Shown here: positions 1 to 6,703 of the stretch, one piece after another
How the letters are laid out: every line of letters starts with the position of its first letter
How positions within the stretch are numbered: position 1 is the stretch's first letter
Origin: Myxococcales bacterium
GTDB taxonomy: Bacteria > Myxococcota > Myxococcia > Myxococcales > Myxococcaceae
Assembly (NCBI GenBank): GCA_003153055.1
Contig: PMBV01000541.1
Location: 15,671-25,476, forward strand
Length of the DNA stretch: 9,806 nucleotides
Reading direction: 5' to 3'
Translations under genes and position numbers: made by a program
The notes under the pieces: generated by a model
What the model was told of the DNA's origin: nothing
Database searches by the model: none
The model's input: only the letters and a program-made list of their open reading frames with translations

Positions 1-902
1 GCGAGGGTCTCCCACAGACGCCATGAGCCCGCCGAGCGCGACGTGTCCATCACCGGCGCCGCGTCGGTCGAGCCGAGGCTGGAGTTGGCCGTCATCGAGC
101 CGTTGGTGACGAAGACGAGATCGTCGGGCCCCACCGCGATCTCCTCGGGGCGGCCGTCGCGCGTCTGGTGAAGCTTGGTGACGGTGATGCCGCGTCCCTC
201 GGCGAATGTGAGGTCGGTCACCAGGGTGTTGGTTTGGATATTGACGTGGCGGTCGTTGAGCCACGCCAGCAGGGGCCGCACGATGGAGTCGTATTGGTTG
301 TACCGAGTTCGGTAAATACCAGACATCGTGTCGAACGTCGGGAACAGGTGGATGAATCGATTGAGGTATCGCCGGAACTCGATGGCGCTGTGCCAGGGGT
401 TGAAGGCGAACGTCGTGCACCACATGTACCAGAAGCTCGTGGTGAAGAAGTGCGGGTTGAAGCAGTCGGTGATGCGCTTGCCATCCAGCAGGCGCTCGGG
501 GGTCGCGGCGCACTTGACCAGCTCGAGGCGGTCGCGCTCCGAGAAGCCCATGGAGTGGAACTCGGCGATCCGCCCGGTCTCGTCGACCAGCCGCGCTTGG
601 TCGTTCCAGCTGAAGTCCTCGTGGAACTCGAAGGTGTCCGCGGTCACCGACTTCGCCGGGTTGTCCAGGGAGGGGATCGACCCGAGCAAGTCGTAGCTGC
701 AACGGAACTGCAGCTCGAACATGCGGCCGCCCCGCATGGTGTAACCCGCGGCGGGAGTTCCGCTGGCGTCGAGGCTCCCACCCTTTCGGTTCTCCTCCTC
801 CAGAATATGGATGTCGGAGCCGTCGAAGTGACCCTCTCGAATGAGGAAGGCGGCCGCGGAGAGCCCCGCGATGCCACTGCCAACCACGTATGCCTTTGCC
901 AT
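1..902 (-). CDS. ohyA: Oleate hydratase (MCRA family), C-terminus beyond window
   Basis: FAD-dependent hydratase that adds water to the double bond of unsaturated fatty acids such as oleate, giving 10-hydroxy fatty acids. The family is often linked to detoxifying free fatty acids. The 300 N-terminal residues are in the window; family members are usually about 530-650 residues, so the 3' part is missing only because the window ends. The Rossmann FAD motif GSGIAGLSAA is at residues 8-17 and an acidic cluster (E35-E37) ends the second strand. The substrate-region motif RGGRMFELQFRC starts at residue 57, and RTRYNQYDS is at 198-206, with Tyr201 the likely equivalent of the known catalytic Tyr. 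At residue 61 Met replaces the Glu of the usual RGGREMENH motif. AAGGAG lies five bases before the ATG (complement of 908-913), which fixes the start. The gene is divergent from the DUF6544 gene. Family assignment is very secure. Confidence 0.95.
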   Translation of the reverse strand, partial: MAKAYVVGSGIAGLSAAAFLIREGHFDGSDIHILEEENRKGGSLDASGTPAAGYTMRGGRMFELQFRCSYDLLGSIPSLDNPAKSVTADTFEFHEDFSWNDQARLVDETGRIAEFHSMGFSERDRLELVKCAATPERLLDGKRITDCFNPHFFTTSFWYMWCTTFAFNPWHSAIEFRRYLNRFIHLFPTFDTMSGIYRTRYNQYDSIVRPLLAWLNDRHVNIQTNTLVTDLTFAEGRGITVTKLHQTRDGRPEEIAVGPDDLVFVTNGSMTANSSLGSTDAAPVMDTSRSAGSWRLWETL

Positions 903-1191
903 GATGACTCCTTCGTTCGATGTGACTGCAACCCGTCAGCGAGGGCGGACGGGCTCACTGAGGTCCAGAACTTGGGAAAAGGGTCACACTCTCGGACGTG
1001 GGGCGATTTGCCCCGCTCGCTCGGGTGCCACAGGGGGACGGTGGGCCTGAACACCAAACTGAACGACGACTCAGTCAAATTAAGGAACCCGGGGCCACGC
1101 CGCAACGAAGACGGGCGCGTGAATGAGGACCAATGGCATGGTGGCCCGGAAAGTGGTTGCACACGAGGCATCAGCACCTGAGGCCTTGCCT
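903..1191. other. Divergent intergenic region
   Basis: This gap separates the oleate hydratase (-) from the DUF6544 gene (+) and must carry both promoters. The ribosome binding site AAGGAG of the hydratase is at 908-913 (complement). A short inverted repeat, ACTGA-N8-TCAGT, is at 1058-1075. It overlaps a TTGACT (complement of 1073-1078) that could be a -35 element for the hydratase, but no good -10 follows at 16-18 bases. A five-pair GGGGC/GCCCC stem with a five-base loop is at 1000-1014. None of these is strong enough to call an operator. The hydratase 5' leader would be about 100-170 bases if transcription starts near the inverted repeat. Confidence 0.35.
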
Positions 1192-2301
1192 ATGTCGATC
1201 GCGCTCGCCGTCCTCCTCACCCTCCACGGGCTCATCCACCTCATGGGGTTCCTCAAGGCCTTCGGGCTGGCCGAGCTCCCACAGCTCGAAGGGCACATCT
1301 CTGGGCCGCTGGGAGTGCTGTGGCTCGTTGCCACGGTGGCCATGCTCTCGACGGCTGCGTCGTTGTACGTCTTGCCGCGCTGGTGGTGGGCGGTGGGCGC
1401 CGTGGCGGTGGTCGTCTCGCAGGTCGTCATCGTCACCTCGTGGAGCGACGCCAAGTTCGGCACCATCATCAACGCGGTGGTGCTGGTGGGCGCGGTGCTG
1501 GGGTACTTCTCGGTGGGCCCCACCAGCCTCAGCGCCGAGTACGACCGCGAGGTCCGCCGCGGACTGGCGCGGGCGGCCCCGATGGCCACCGTCACCGACG
1601 CCGACCTGGCGCCGCTCCCAGAGCCGGTGCAGCGGTACCTCCGGTTGGCGGGCGTGGTGGGGAGCCCCCGGATACAAAGCTACCGGCTGCGCTTCACTGG
1701 TCGAATCCGCGGAGGGCCAGACTCGCCGTGGATGCCGCTCACCGCAGAGCAGCACAGCTTCGCCGACCAGCCGACGCGCCTGTTCTTCATGCGAGCGACG
1801 AGGTCTGGGCTGCCGGTGCTGGGGCTCCACCGTTTCGTCGACGGCGAGGCCTCGATGCGCGTGAGGGTTCTCTCGGCGGTGCCGGTGGTGAGCCTCAGCG
1901 GGCCGAAGCTGACTCGCGCCGAGACCGTCACGCTCTTCAATGACATGTGCGTCATCGCCCCGGCGACACTCATCGGCCCGGGCATCACCTGGGAGGTCCG
2001 CGACGCCCAGCACGTGACGGCGTGGTTCACCACCGGCGGCTTCACCATCGAGGCCACGCTCGTCTTCAACCTGACCGGTGAGCTGGTGGACTTCTTCTCT
2101 GACGACCGGCCAGTGCTCGAAGCAGATGGAGTGACCCTCACTCCGAGCCGCTGGTCGACGCCGCTGAGCCGGTACCAGCATTTCGGCCCCTTCTGGCTGG
2201 CGGCACATGGCGAGGCGCACTACCGGCACCCGGTGAGCGGCGAGTACGCCTATGGCGAGTTCGACCTGAGCGACATCGCCTATAACGTCGGGCCTCCGTG
2301 A
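1192..2301 (+). CDS. DUF6544-type membrane protein
   Basis: A 369-residue protein of unknown function. Residues 1-109 hold four hydrophobic segments (about 1-25, 38-61, 65-84 and 90-108), the first containing HGLIHLMGFLKAFGL, typical of this family. After a short linker, about 250 residues form a soluble domain that starts LPEPVQRYLRLAGV near residue 142 and ends at an aromatic, charged C-terminus. This arrangement, and the phrase about a lipid-facing LPEPV-RYLR segment followed by beta strands, matches what I remember of DUF6544 proteins; no enzymatic residues are evident. I chose ATG at 1192 because GAGG at 1180-1183 is eight bases upstream and the membrane segment starts there. An in-frame ATG at 1123 would add 23 non-hydrophobic residues and has no ribosome binding site. 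The gene is alone on its strand, with no partner suggesting a role. Family call is from memory of sequence style. Confidence 0.72.
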   Translation: MSIALAVLLTLHGLIHLMGFLKAFGLAELPQLEGHISGPLGVLWLVATVAMLSTAASLYVLPRWWWAVGAVAVVVSQVVIVTSWSDAKFGTIINAVVLVGAVLGYFSVGPTSLSAEYDREVRRGLARAAPMATVTDADLAPLPEPVQRYLRLAGVVGSPRIQSYRLRFTGRIRGGPDSPWMPLTAEQHSFADQPTRLFFMRATRSGLPVLGLHRFVDGEASMRVRVLSAVPVVSLSGPKLTRAETVTLFNDMCVIAPATLIGPGITWEVRDAQHVTAWFTTGGFTIEATLVFNLTGELVDFFSDDRPVLEADGVTLTPSRWSTPLSRYQHFGPFWLAAHGEAHYRHPVSGEYAYGEFDLSDIAYNVGPP

Positions 2302-2617
2302 CGGAGCGATTTCGATCCGCTCAGGCGATGGCTCGACACCACGGCCAGGACTCTTCGGCGCCCGCCGCAGGGGCAGCTCCAGACGTCCTGGAGGGTGGCC
2401 CAATTGAGGCGGGGTCGCTTTGGCTTTGGCACCGCAGCCCGCACCATGCACGGCTTGGGTGACTACGACTTCCCGGCCTCGAACCTCATCGATGGAGAGG
2501 TGACCAGCTCCTGGCAGTCCAACTCTCATCGAAGCTTCTCGTCTTTGGTCAGGAATAGCCGCCAGGCCTCTTCGATGCCGTCGTGAGTGCCGGGCAGCCT
2601 GGCGATCCGCTTCAGGT
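2302..2617. other. Gap with two converging coding-like scraps
   Basis: No intact gene is visible between the DUF6544 gene and the broken DUF4328 gene. The first 90 bases hold nothing I recognise and no clear terminator. The rest contains a plus-strand scrap (about 2395-2525) and a minus-strand scrap (about 2526-2620) whose ends meet near 2525; both are listed separately. Each has good G/C bias at third positions but is far too short for a working gene. Confidence 0.5.
2395..2586 (+). pseudogene. Coding-like scrap with a discoidin-like motif
   Basis: A plus-strand open frame of 63 codons. From about 2416 to 2523 nearly every third position is G or C, as in the true genes here, but this bias ends abruptly after SSWQSN. 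The phrase PASNLIDGEVTSSWQS resembles the start of F5/8 type C (discoidin) carbohydrate-binding domains, which often read like PASNAIDGDPSTFWHS. Nothing downstream continues such a domain, and no ribosome binding site or convincing start exists. It may be a remnant of a secreted binding protein or chance; family assignment is weak. Confidence 0.25.
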
Positions 2618-2622
2618 CTACA
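2526..2622 (-). pseudogene. Minus-strand coding-like scrap, C-terminal end
   Basis: About 30 codons ending at a stop at 2526-2528 read DLKRIARLPGTHDGIEEAW and then RLFLTKDEKLR. Codon third positions are almost all G or C, and the composition is amphipathic-helix-like, as in a real C-terminal tail. Upstream in the same frame the sequence turns into low-quality translation, because the DUF4328 remnant occupies another frame there. I read it as the last piece of a lost gene, cut off when it was joined to the DUF4328 remnant. I do not recognise the family. Confidence 0.3.
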
Positions 2623-3425
2623 GCCTTGTCGCAGTCACCGACAGCGTGCTTCCGTTGAACCCGCAGCCGGCGGCGCCGGCCGAATACAGGAAATAGCTGA
2701 CGGGATACGTGCCAGCCGGAAGGAACTTCTGCCGGTGGGTCGCGGCGGGGACCCAATTAATCACAACCCCGGCGGTGTCCACCAGAATCGGCGCGAAGGC
2801 AGCCTGGGTTGGCGTGCAGCAGACATCCTGAATGGGGAGGTCGTTGTTGATGCTGATCGCCACCTCGCACCGAGTGGCGTTGGCGGACCTGATGTGGCCA
2901 CCCACGCCCCCAGCCCCGCGGCAGCGACCGTGGCGACGTATGCGAGAATGAGGATACCGATGGCCATCAGATTCCCAGTGCGGCCCGTGTTCCCCGCTTG
3001 AATCGCGAGAACGGGAAGGAACATGGCAATGATCCAGCACCCCTGCCACGCGCGGGTGGGCACCTCGGGGGCGAGCCCGCGGATCCGCTCGAACGGCACG
3101 ATGAATTGGCGACCGAGACGAACCACCACAGCACGGCTGCACGGGGCGAGCTGGTGACTCGACGGCCCATGGCTTGTGCGTGGCATACCGCCAGATGCAG
3201 CCACCGCAGGAACGCGACAATGGTAGCGAGTTGGACCACCTCGGCGAGCAGCTCCCTCGGGAACGCCAGGGTCGATGCCCAGCCTTCGGTGCTGAGAGGC
3301 CAGGAGAGGTAGCGGGGCTGAAGACCTGTCCCACCAAGGAGCTGAAGATCCCGCGCGCTGCGACGCCGGCACCAACACCTCACGACGCCGGCAAGCCGTG
3401 ACCGGGTGAGGCTCGGCTCCGGCTC
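2618..3425 (-). pseudogene. DUF4328-type membrane protein gene, multiply frameshifted
   Basis: Joining pieces from three reading frames restores one protein. Its pieces, in order, are a hydrophobic start GVGAGVAARGIFSSLVGQVF (about 3383-3324); then RYLSWPLSTEGW, a segment with ATIVAFLRWLHLAV, and WWFVSVAN (to about 3112); then FIVPFERIRGLAPEV, a helix CWIIAMFLPVLAI and a helix ILILAYVATVAAAGLG (to about 2910); then a tail with CEVAISINNDLPIQDVCC ending at the stop at 2618-2620. The FLRWLH and WWFV...VPFERI signatures, with surrounding membrane helices, are typical of DUF4328 proteins of unknown function. The tail of about 90 residues, with four cysteines, lies after the last helix and is probably outside the cytoplasm. 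Three shifts are needed, near 3322, 3110 and 2910, each equivalent to one missing base, and the N-terminus needs at least one more disruption. Neighbouring genes are intact, so decay is more likely than general sequencing error. Confidence 0.68.
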
Positions 3426-3530
3426 ACTGACTCGGCCGGAGTGTGGGATGTACGTAGCCGAGTTGGATGAGCCGATGCTGCCTCGCCCCGGACCACCAGA
3501 GGTGACGGGTACGCGCGGGTCTCCGAGCGT

Positions 3531-3566
3531 GTCATCACGGTGTACAAATCTGTACTCCGTGATGAC
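3531..3566. repeat. Near-perfect 16-bp inverted repeat, 4-base loop
   Basis: The left arm GTCATCACGGTGTACA (3531-3546) and the right arm TGTACTCCGTGATGAC (3551-3566) pair over 16 positions with one T/T mismatch, around the loop AATC. No T-run follows on either strand, so it is not a classic Rho-independent terminator. It could be a dimeric-regulator operator, an extragenic palindrome or a structured RNA element. It sits between divergently oriented genes, which fits an operator better than a terminator. Confidence 0.85.
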
Positions 3567-3589
3567 AGGGCTGGGGAGTGACCAGCCCT
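3567..3589. repeat. Second hairpin abutting the first, 8-bp stem
   Basis: AGGGCTGG (3567-3574) pairs perfectly with CCAGCCCT (3582-3589) around a seven-base loop GGAGTGA. It begins on the base directly after the first hairpin ends, so the two could stack as tandem stem-loops in RNA or a compact palindromic cluster in DNA. Its function is unknown. Confidence 0.75.
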
Positions 3590-3800
3590 GGGGGTCCGTA
3601 CGCACAGAGACCTGAGCTCGCCTTGCACAGTGCAGAACTTGACGCGCCGCCGGAGCCTGGGTCACGCCGCCAGGTCTTCGCCAACGCCATCGACGCGGTG
3701 GTGCCGTCGGACACGGCGGTCGTCATCTTGCTCGGCCCACCGTTTCGGATGGACGCCCGGGTAGGGGCCGTAGGGGCACGGAACGGCTCCCGCTTCAATG
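3578..3800 (+). pseudogene. Coding-like plus-strand scrap, family unknown
   Basis: In this frame the stretch from about 3630 to 3775 has strongly G/C-biased third positions and gives a plausible protein-like segment with RQVFANAIDAVVPSDTAVVI followed by LLGPPFRMDARVGA. The open frame runs on to 4000, but there it is only a shadow of the amidohydrolase, so a functional 140-residue product overlapping that gene is unlikely. The GTG at 3578 lies in the second hairpin and has no good ribosome binding site. I read it as a fragment of a lost gene and cannot name the family. Confidence 0.25.
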
Positions 3801-3863
3801 GCAGCTGGAGCCGGGCTGGCTCCCCACCGGTTCACGCTCGATTCGGGCGTGCTACGAAGCAAC

Positions 3864-4649
3864 ATGCCCACCGAGCGACTGTGTCTCGCCCTGGCTCAGG
3901 CCGCCGCGGTTCCCGGCGATGTCGACGCGAATGTCGCTGCCGTGGTGGCGGCGGTCTCGGCCGCGGCCATTCGAGGGGCAAACCTCGTCGTGTTTCCTGA
4001 GCTGTTTCTGACGGGCTATGAGCTGGCACACCTCGAGTCCACGAAGGACGCCTGGTTGGAGGAGCACGACCCGCGCCTCGATCCGGTGCGCCGCGCGTGT
4101 GCCCGGGGCGGGGTCACCGCGATTCTCGGGGCCGCCCTCCAAACTCGCGGGGGCGATCGGCACATCGCCGCGCCCATCGTCGGGCCGAGCGGCGACATCG
4201 GCTTCTCGCTCAAGGAGCACCTCCATGGGTCGGAGACTCGGCTCTTTCAGCCCGGAGCCGCGATTCCGCCATTCACGGTGCATGGCTGGCGGGTCGCGAT
4301 CGGCATCTGCTTCGACGTCGCATGGCCGGAGCACGCGGCGAACGCGGCCCTCGATGGCACTGACCTCTACGTGGCTTCGGCGCTCTATTCGCGAGGCGAA
4401 GAGCGGAGGAGCGATCTCCACCTCGGCGCGCGGGCGATGGACAACCGGGTGTTCAGCGGCCTGGCGAATTTCGCGGGAAGCACCGGCGGCCACGTTTCCT
4501 GTGGGCTCAGCGGTGCATGGGGACCGAACGGGGACGTGCTCGAGCGAGCCCGCGGGGCCGACGAGGCGCTCGTGGTGGTCGAGCTCGAACCGTCGCAGCT
4601 CGAGGCCTACCGGCGTCGGGAGCCCACTTCGAGTGGACAAGGCGACTAG
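3864..4649 (+). CDS. Carbon-nitrogen hydrolase (nitrilase superfamily)
   Basis: A 261-residue cytoplasmic amidohydrolase that would cleave a carbon-nitrogen bond (amide, nitrile or carbamoyl) through a thioester intermediate; the exact substrate cannot be read from the sequence. The catalytic triad is complete: Glu46 in LVVFPELFLTGYE, Lys117 in SLKEHLHGSE and Cys149 in GICFDVAWPE. The second conserved Glu of the family is E124 in the ETRLFQPG segment. Length is normal for a single-domain member (260-300), and no N-acetyltransferase, NAD-synthetase or membrane domain is fused, which leaves simple amidases such as omega-amidase-like or N-carbamoyl hydrolases. I chose ATG at 3864 because homology style starts at MPTERLCLALAQ. 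An upstream in-frame ATG at 3798 would add 22 unconserved residues. The ribosome binding site (GAAG at 3854-3857) is weak. It is followed by a strong stem-loop. No partner gene suggests a pathway. Confidence 0.93.
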   Translation: MPTERLCLALAQAAAVPGDVDANVAAVVAAVSAAAIRGANLVVFPELFLTGYELAHLESTKDAWLEEHDPRLDPVRRACARGGVTAILGAALQTRGGDRHIAAPIVGPSGDIGFSLKEHLHGSETRLFQPGAAIPPFTVHGWRVAIGICFDVAWPEHAANAALDGTDLYVASALYSRGEERRSDLHLGARAMDNRVFSGLANFAGSTGGHVSCGLSGAWGPNGDVLERARGADEALVVVELEPSQLEAYRRREPTSSGQGD

Positions 4650-4875
4650 GTCAGCGTGGGGGAGGACGCCCCCTGGCGCTTGTTCAACCGCCAGGGGGCT
4701 GCTCTGCTTCGCGCCACGATGACGAGCGCGACCGCGGCCATTCGAACGCTGATCGTGCTCGCGATCGGCTGCGTGGCGCCCCGGTGGCCGGCGACGATGA
4801 GCTCGACGTCGCTGGCCTTCCGCGAGTCCACCATCCACTCCCTGGTGTTCGTCCCAGCGTCCCACCAGCCCTGGA
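4646..4875 (-). pseudogene. Possible universal-stress-protein C-terminal remnant
   Basis: A minus-strand open frame between the TolB-like gene and the amidohydrolase. It includes SDVELIVAGHRGATQPIAST followed by ISVRMAAVALVIVARSR, with good G/C bias at third positions. This resembles the end of universal stress proteins, where an ATP-binding pattern G-2X-G-9X-G(S/T) precedes a final strand like PVLVVR. Here GHRG is present, but the third Gly is Ser, and the N-terminal two-thirds are missing. The 3' end runs through the stem-loop at 4668-4699 and overlaps the hydrolase stop. Most likely a remnant or chance similarity. Confidence 0.25.
4668..4699. terminator. Strong stem-loop between convergent genes
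   Basis: GCCCCCTGGCG (4668-4678) and CGCCAGGGGGC (4689-4699) form a perfect 11-bp stem around a ten-base loop. It starts 18 bases after the hydrolase stop and lies between that gene (+) and the TolB-like gene (-), which converge on it. This position suggests a bidirectional transcription end. There is no T-run on either side, so it is not a canonical intrinsic terminator; stems without T-tracts at gene ends are common in GC-rich genomes. Confidence 0.6.
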
Positions 4876-4882
4876 GTCAGGG

Positions 4883-6703
4883 TCAGCGCCCCGGTGGCCG
4901 CGGCAGCCAGGCAGGCGTGCCCTCCTCGAACTGATCGTCGGTCACCTGCTGTACCTCGGTGCCGTCGGCGCGCATCACGTACAGGTCGCCATACGGCTGG
5001 GGATTGGCGGGGTGGAGTGGTGCCTCGTCCTTGAAGCCGCCCCGCGCGCTGGTGAAGGCCAGCCACTCGCCGTCGGGCGACCAGGTGGCATGGGCGTCGT
5101 TGCCCGGGCTCCGGGTCAGCCGGCGGACGTCCGTCCCGTCCGGCCGGATGGAGTAGAGCTCGTAGTCGCCGTCGCGGTCGCTGGTGAAGGCGATGCGGTC
5201 TCCCTTCGGCGACCAGGCGGGGAAATTCTCGCGGCCCGCGCCCGCCGTCAGCACCGTGAGCGCGTGGCTCTCAACGTCGATGATCGACAGCCCGCTGCCC
5301 GCCTTGCCGCTGGACCGACAGACGAGCCGCCGCCCGTCGGGGGACCAGCTGGGCATACCGAAGTTGCCCGAGCCGTCGGTGAGGAGCACCAGGTTCTTCC
5401 CGTCGGGGTCGATGACCGCCAGGTCCGCGGTCGCCGCGCCGATGATGACCTGGAAGTAGCCGCCGAGGCCGAAGGCGATCCGATCTCCCTTCGGCGACCA
5501 GGCGGGCGCCAGCGCGTTTTTGTGCTCGTCGGTGAAGACCACCGAGCGCTGCGAGCCGTCGGGTCGCATGACCACGAGGCTGTTGTGGAGGATGCCCGCG
5601 GTCTGATCGTTGAGGACCAGCCAGTCGCCCTTCGGAGACGCGGCGGCGAAGATGCCGGTCCGCTGGAGCGCCACCGAGCCGGCCCGGCTCGGCCAGGCAC
5701 TGGAGGGCGGCCAGCCGGACCCCACCTCGCGCTGGAACACCATCCGGTGCCCGTCGGGCGACCAGTGCGGGTTGCGGACCTCGCCTCGGGCGCCCGCCGG
5801 GCCGGCGCTGAACTCCACCCCGCCCTCCGCCCCGCCGCTGGCGTAGGCGACGCGGCGGTCGCCGAGCTGCTGCGGCGACCACTTCTCGCCCGGGCCGGTG
5901 GTCAGCACCTCGCGGGCGCCGGTGGCGACGTCGACGCTGGCGATCTGCGTCGTGCCCCGCAGCCTGCGCGCGCCGGTGATCTTGCGGACCTCGTCGACGG
6001 TGGCCTCGTAGTAGACCAGCCGCAGCCCATCCGCGGTCCAGCGAGGGCTCCCGGAGAACCCCTCGCCGTGGGTCACCCGCCTGAGCCCGGTCCCGTCGGC
6101 GCGCACCACGTAGAGCTCGGCGGTGTGGAGGGTGACGAAGGCGGCCCGGGGCCTGGTCGAGTCGCGGTCGGAGGAGAACGCGATCCACTGGCCATCCGGC
6201 GACCAGGCGGGGCGAAAGTCGCCCCCGGGGTGGTCGGTCAGGTTGCGCAGCGCGCCCGTGGCCAGCTCGAGGATCCACACGTCGGCCTGGCCGCTCCGGC
6301 TCGAGACGAAGGCCAGCGACCGCCCATCGGGGGAGAGCGCGCCCTGAGCGTCGAAGGCCGGGTCGTCGGTCAGCCGCCTGAGCCCCGTCCCGTCGACTCC
6401 GACCTGGTAGATGTCCGCCGAGCCGCCGCGCGTCGAGGTGAAGACTATCGAGCGGCCATCCGGAGAGAACGAGGCGTCGTAGTCGAGCGCCGGATCGGGC
6501 ACCAGGGCGTGCGCGTCGCTCCCGTCGCCGTTGGCGAGGAAGAGATCGGTGTCGAGCGGCGCGAAGCTGGCGAAGGCCAGGCCGGAGGAGGGAGCGGTGC
6601 CACTGGCGGTGGCGCCGGCCTGGGGTCGGGCGCGGTCAGCCGTCGCGCAGCCGAGGACTGGCAAGACCAAGCTCAGGGTCAGAAGCGGGCAACGGCCGCG
6701 CAT
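4883..6703 (-). CDS. TolB-like beta-propeller lipoprotein
   Basis: A 606-residue exported lipoprotein. Residues 1-19 are a signal peptide with basic start, hydrophobic core LLTLSLVLPVLG and lipobox Cys19 (VLGC), so it should be lipidated in the envelope. The mature part is a chain of PD40 (TolB/WD40-like) repeats with the pattern W/F-SPDG-x3-(I/V)(A/V)F-S. Cores begin near residues 80, 124, 168, 222 (WTADG, degenerate), 314, 356, 403, 453, 498 and 542, with a last partial unit at the C-terminus (TPAWLPRP). About ten or eleven blades is more than the six of TolB itself, so two stacked propellers are possible. Such proteins usually bind partners or ligands and show no catalytic residues here. 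Start: ATG at 6703 with AAGGAG five bases upstream (complement 6709-6714); an ATG at 6850 would bury the signal peptide. No tol or pal genes are nearby, so it is not true TolB. Ligand unknown. Confidence 0.92.
   Translation of the reverse strand: MRGRCPLLTLSLVLPVLGCATADRARPQAGATASGTAPSSGLAFASFAPLDTDLFLANGDGSDAHALVPDPALDYDASFSPDGRSIVFTSTRGGSADIYQVGVDGTGLRRLTDDPAFDAQGALSPDGRSLAFVSSRSGQADVWILELATGALRNLTDHPGGDFRPAWSPDGQWIAFSSDRDSTRPRAAFVTLHTAELYVVRADGTGLRRVTHGEGFSGSPRWTADGLRLVYYEATVDEVRKITGARRLRGTTQIASVDVATGAREVLTTGPGEKWSPQQLGDRRVAYASGGAEGGVEFSAGPAGARGEVRNPHWSPDGHRMVFQREVGSGWPPSSAWPSRAGSVALQRTGIFAAASPKGDWLVLNDQTAGILHNSLVVMRPDGSQRSVVFTDEHKNALAPAWSPKGDRIAFGLGGYFQVIIGAATADLAVIDPDGKNLVLLTDGSGNFGMPSWSPDGRRLVCRSSGKAGSGLSIIDVESHALTVLTAGAGRENFPAWSPKGDRIAFTSDRDGDYELYSIRPDGTDVRRLTRSPGNDAHATWSPDGEWLAFTSARGGFKDEAPLHPANPQPYGDLYVMRADGTEVQQVTDDQFEEGTPAWLPRPPGR

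Larger units (their letters stand above)
3426..3863. other. Intergenic region with hairpins and one scrap
   Basis: This stretch lies between the 5' end of the broken DUF4328 gene (-) and the amidohydrolase (+). It holds two abutting hairpins (3531-3566 and 3567-3589) and a coding-like plus-strand scrap from about 3590 to 3790. The promoter of the amidohydrolase should be here, but I see no convincing -35/-10 pair. A short odd palindrome TGCACAGTGCA at 3624-3634 is of unclear meaning. Confidence 0.5.

Noticed and set aside
1045..1080. TTGACT on the minus strand as a promoter for the oleate hydratase
   Set aside because: No reasonable -10 hexamer at 16-18 bases; it is noted only within the intergenic entry.
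168..1181. A 337-codon plus-strand open frame over the oleate hydratase
   Set aside because: The minus strand encodes an unmistakable oleate hydratase with an FAD motif and a strong ribosome binding site.
1171..2529. A 452-codon minus-strand open frame over the DUF6544 gene
   Set aside because: The translation is Arg/His-rich without motifs, and it is the shadow of a clear plus-strand membrane protein gene with hydrophobic helices.
3852..5066. A 404-codon minus-strand open frame over the amidohydrolase
   Set aside because: It is antisense to a gene with a complete Glu-Lys-Cys triad and has the composition of a GC-rich shadow frame.
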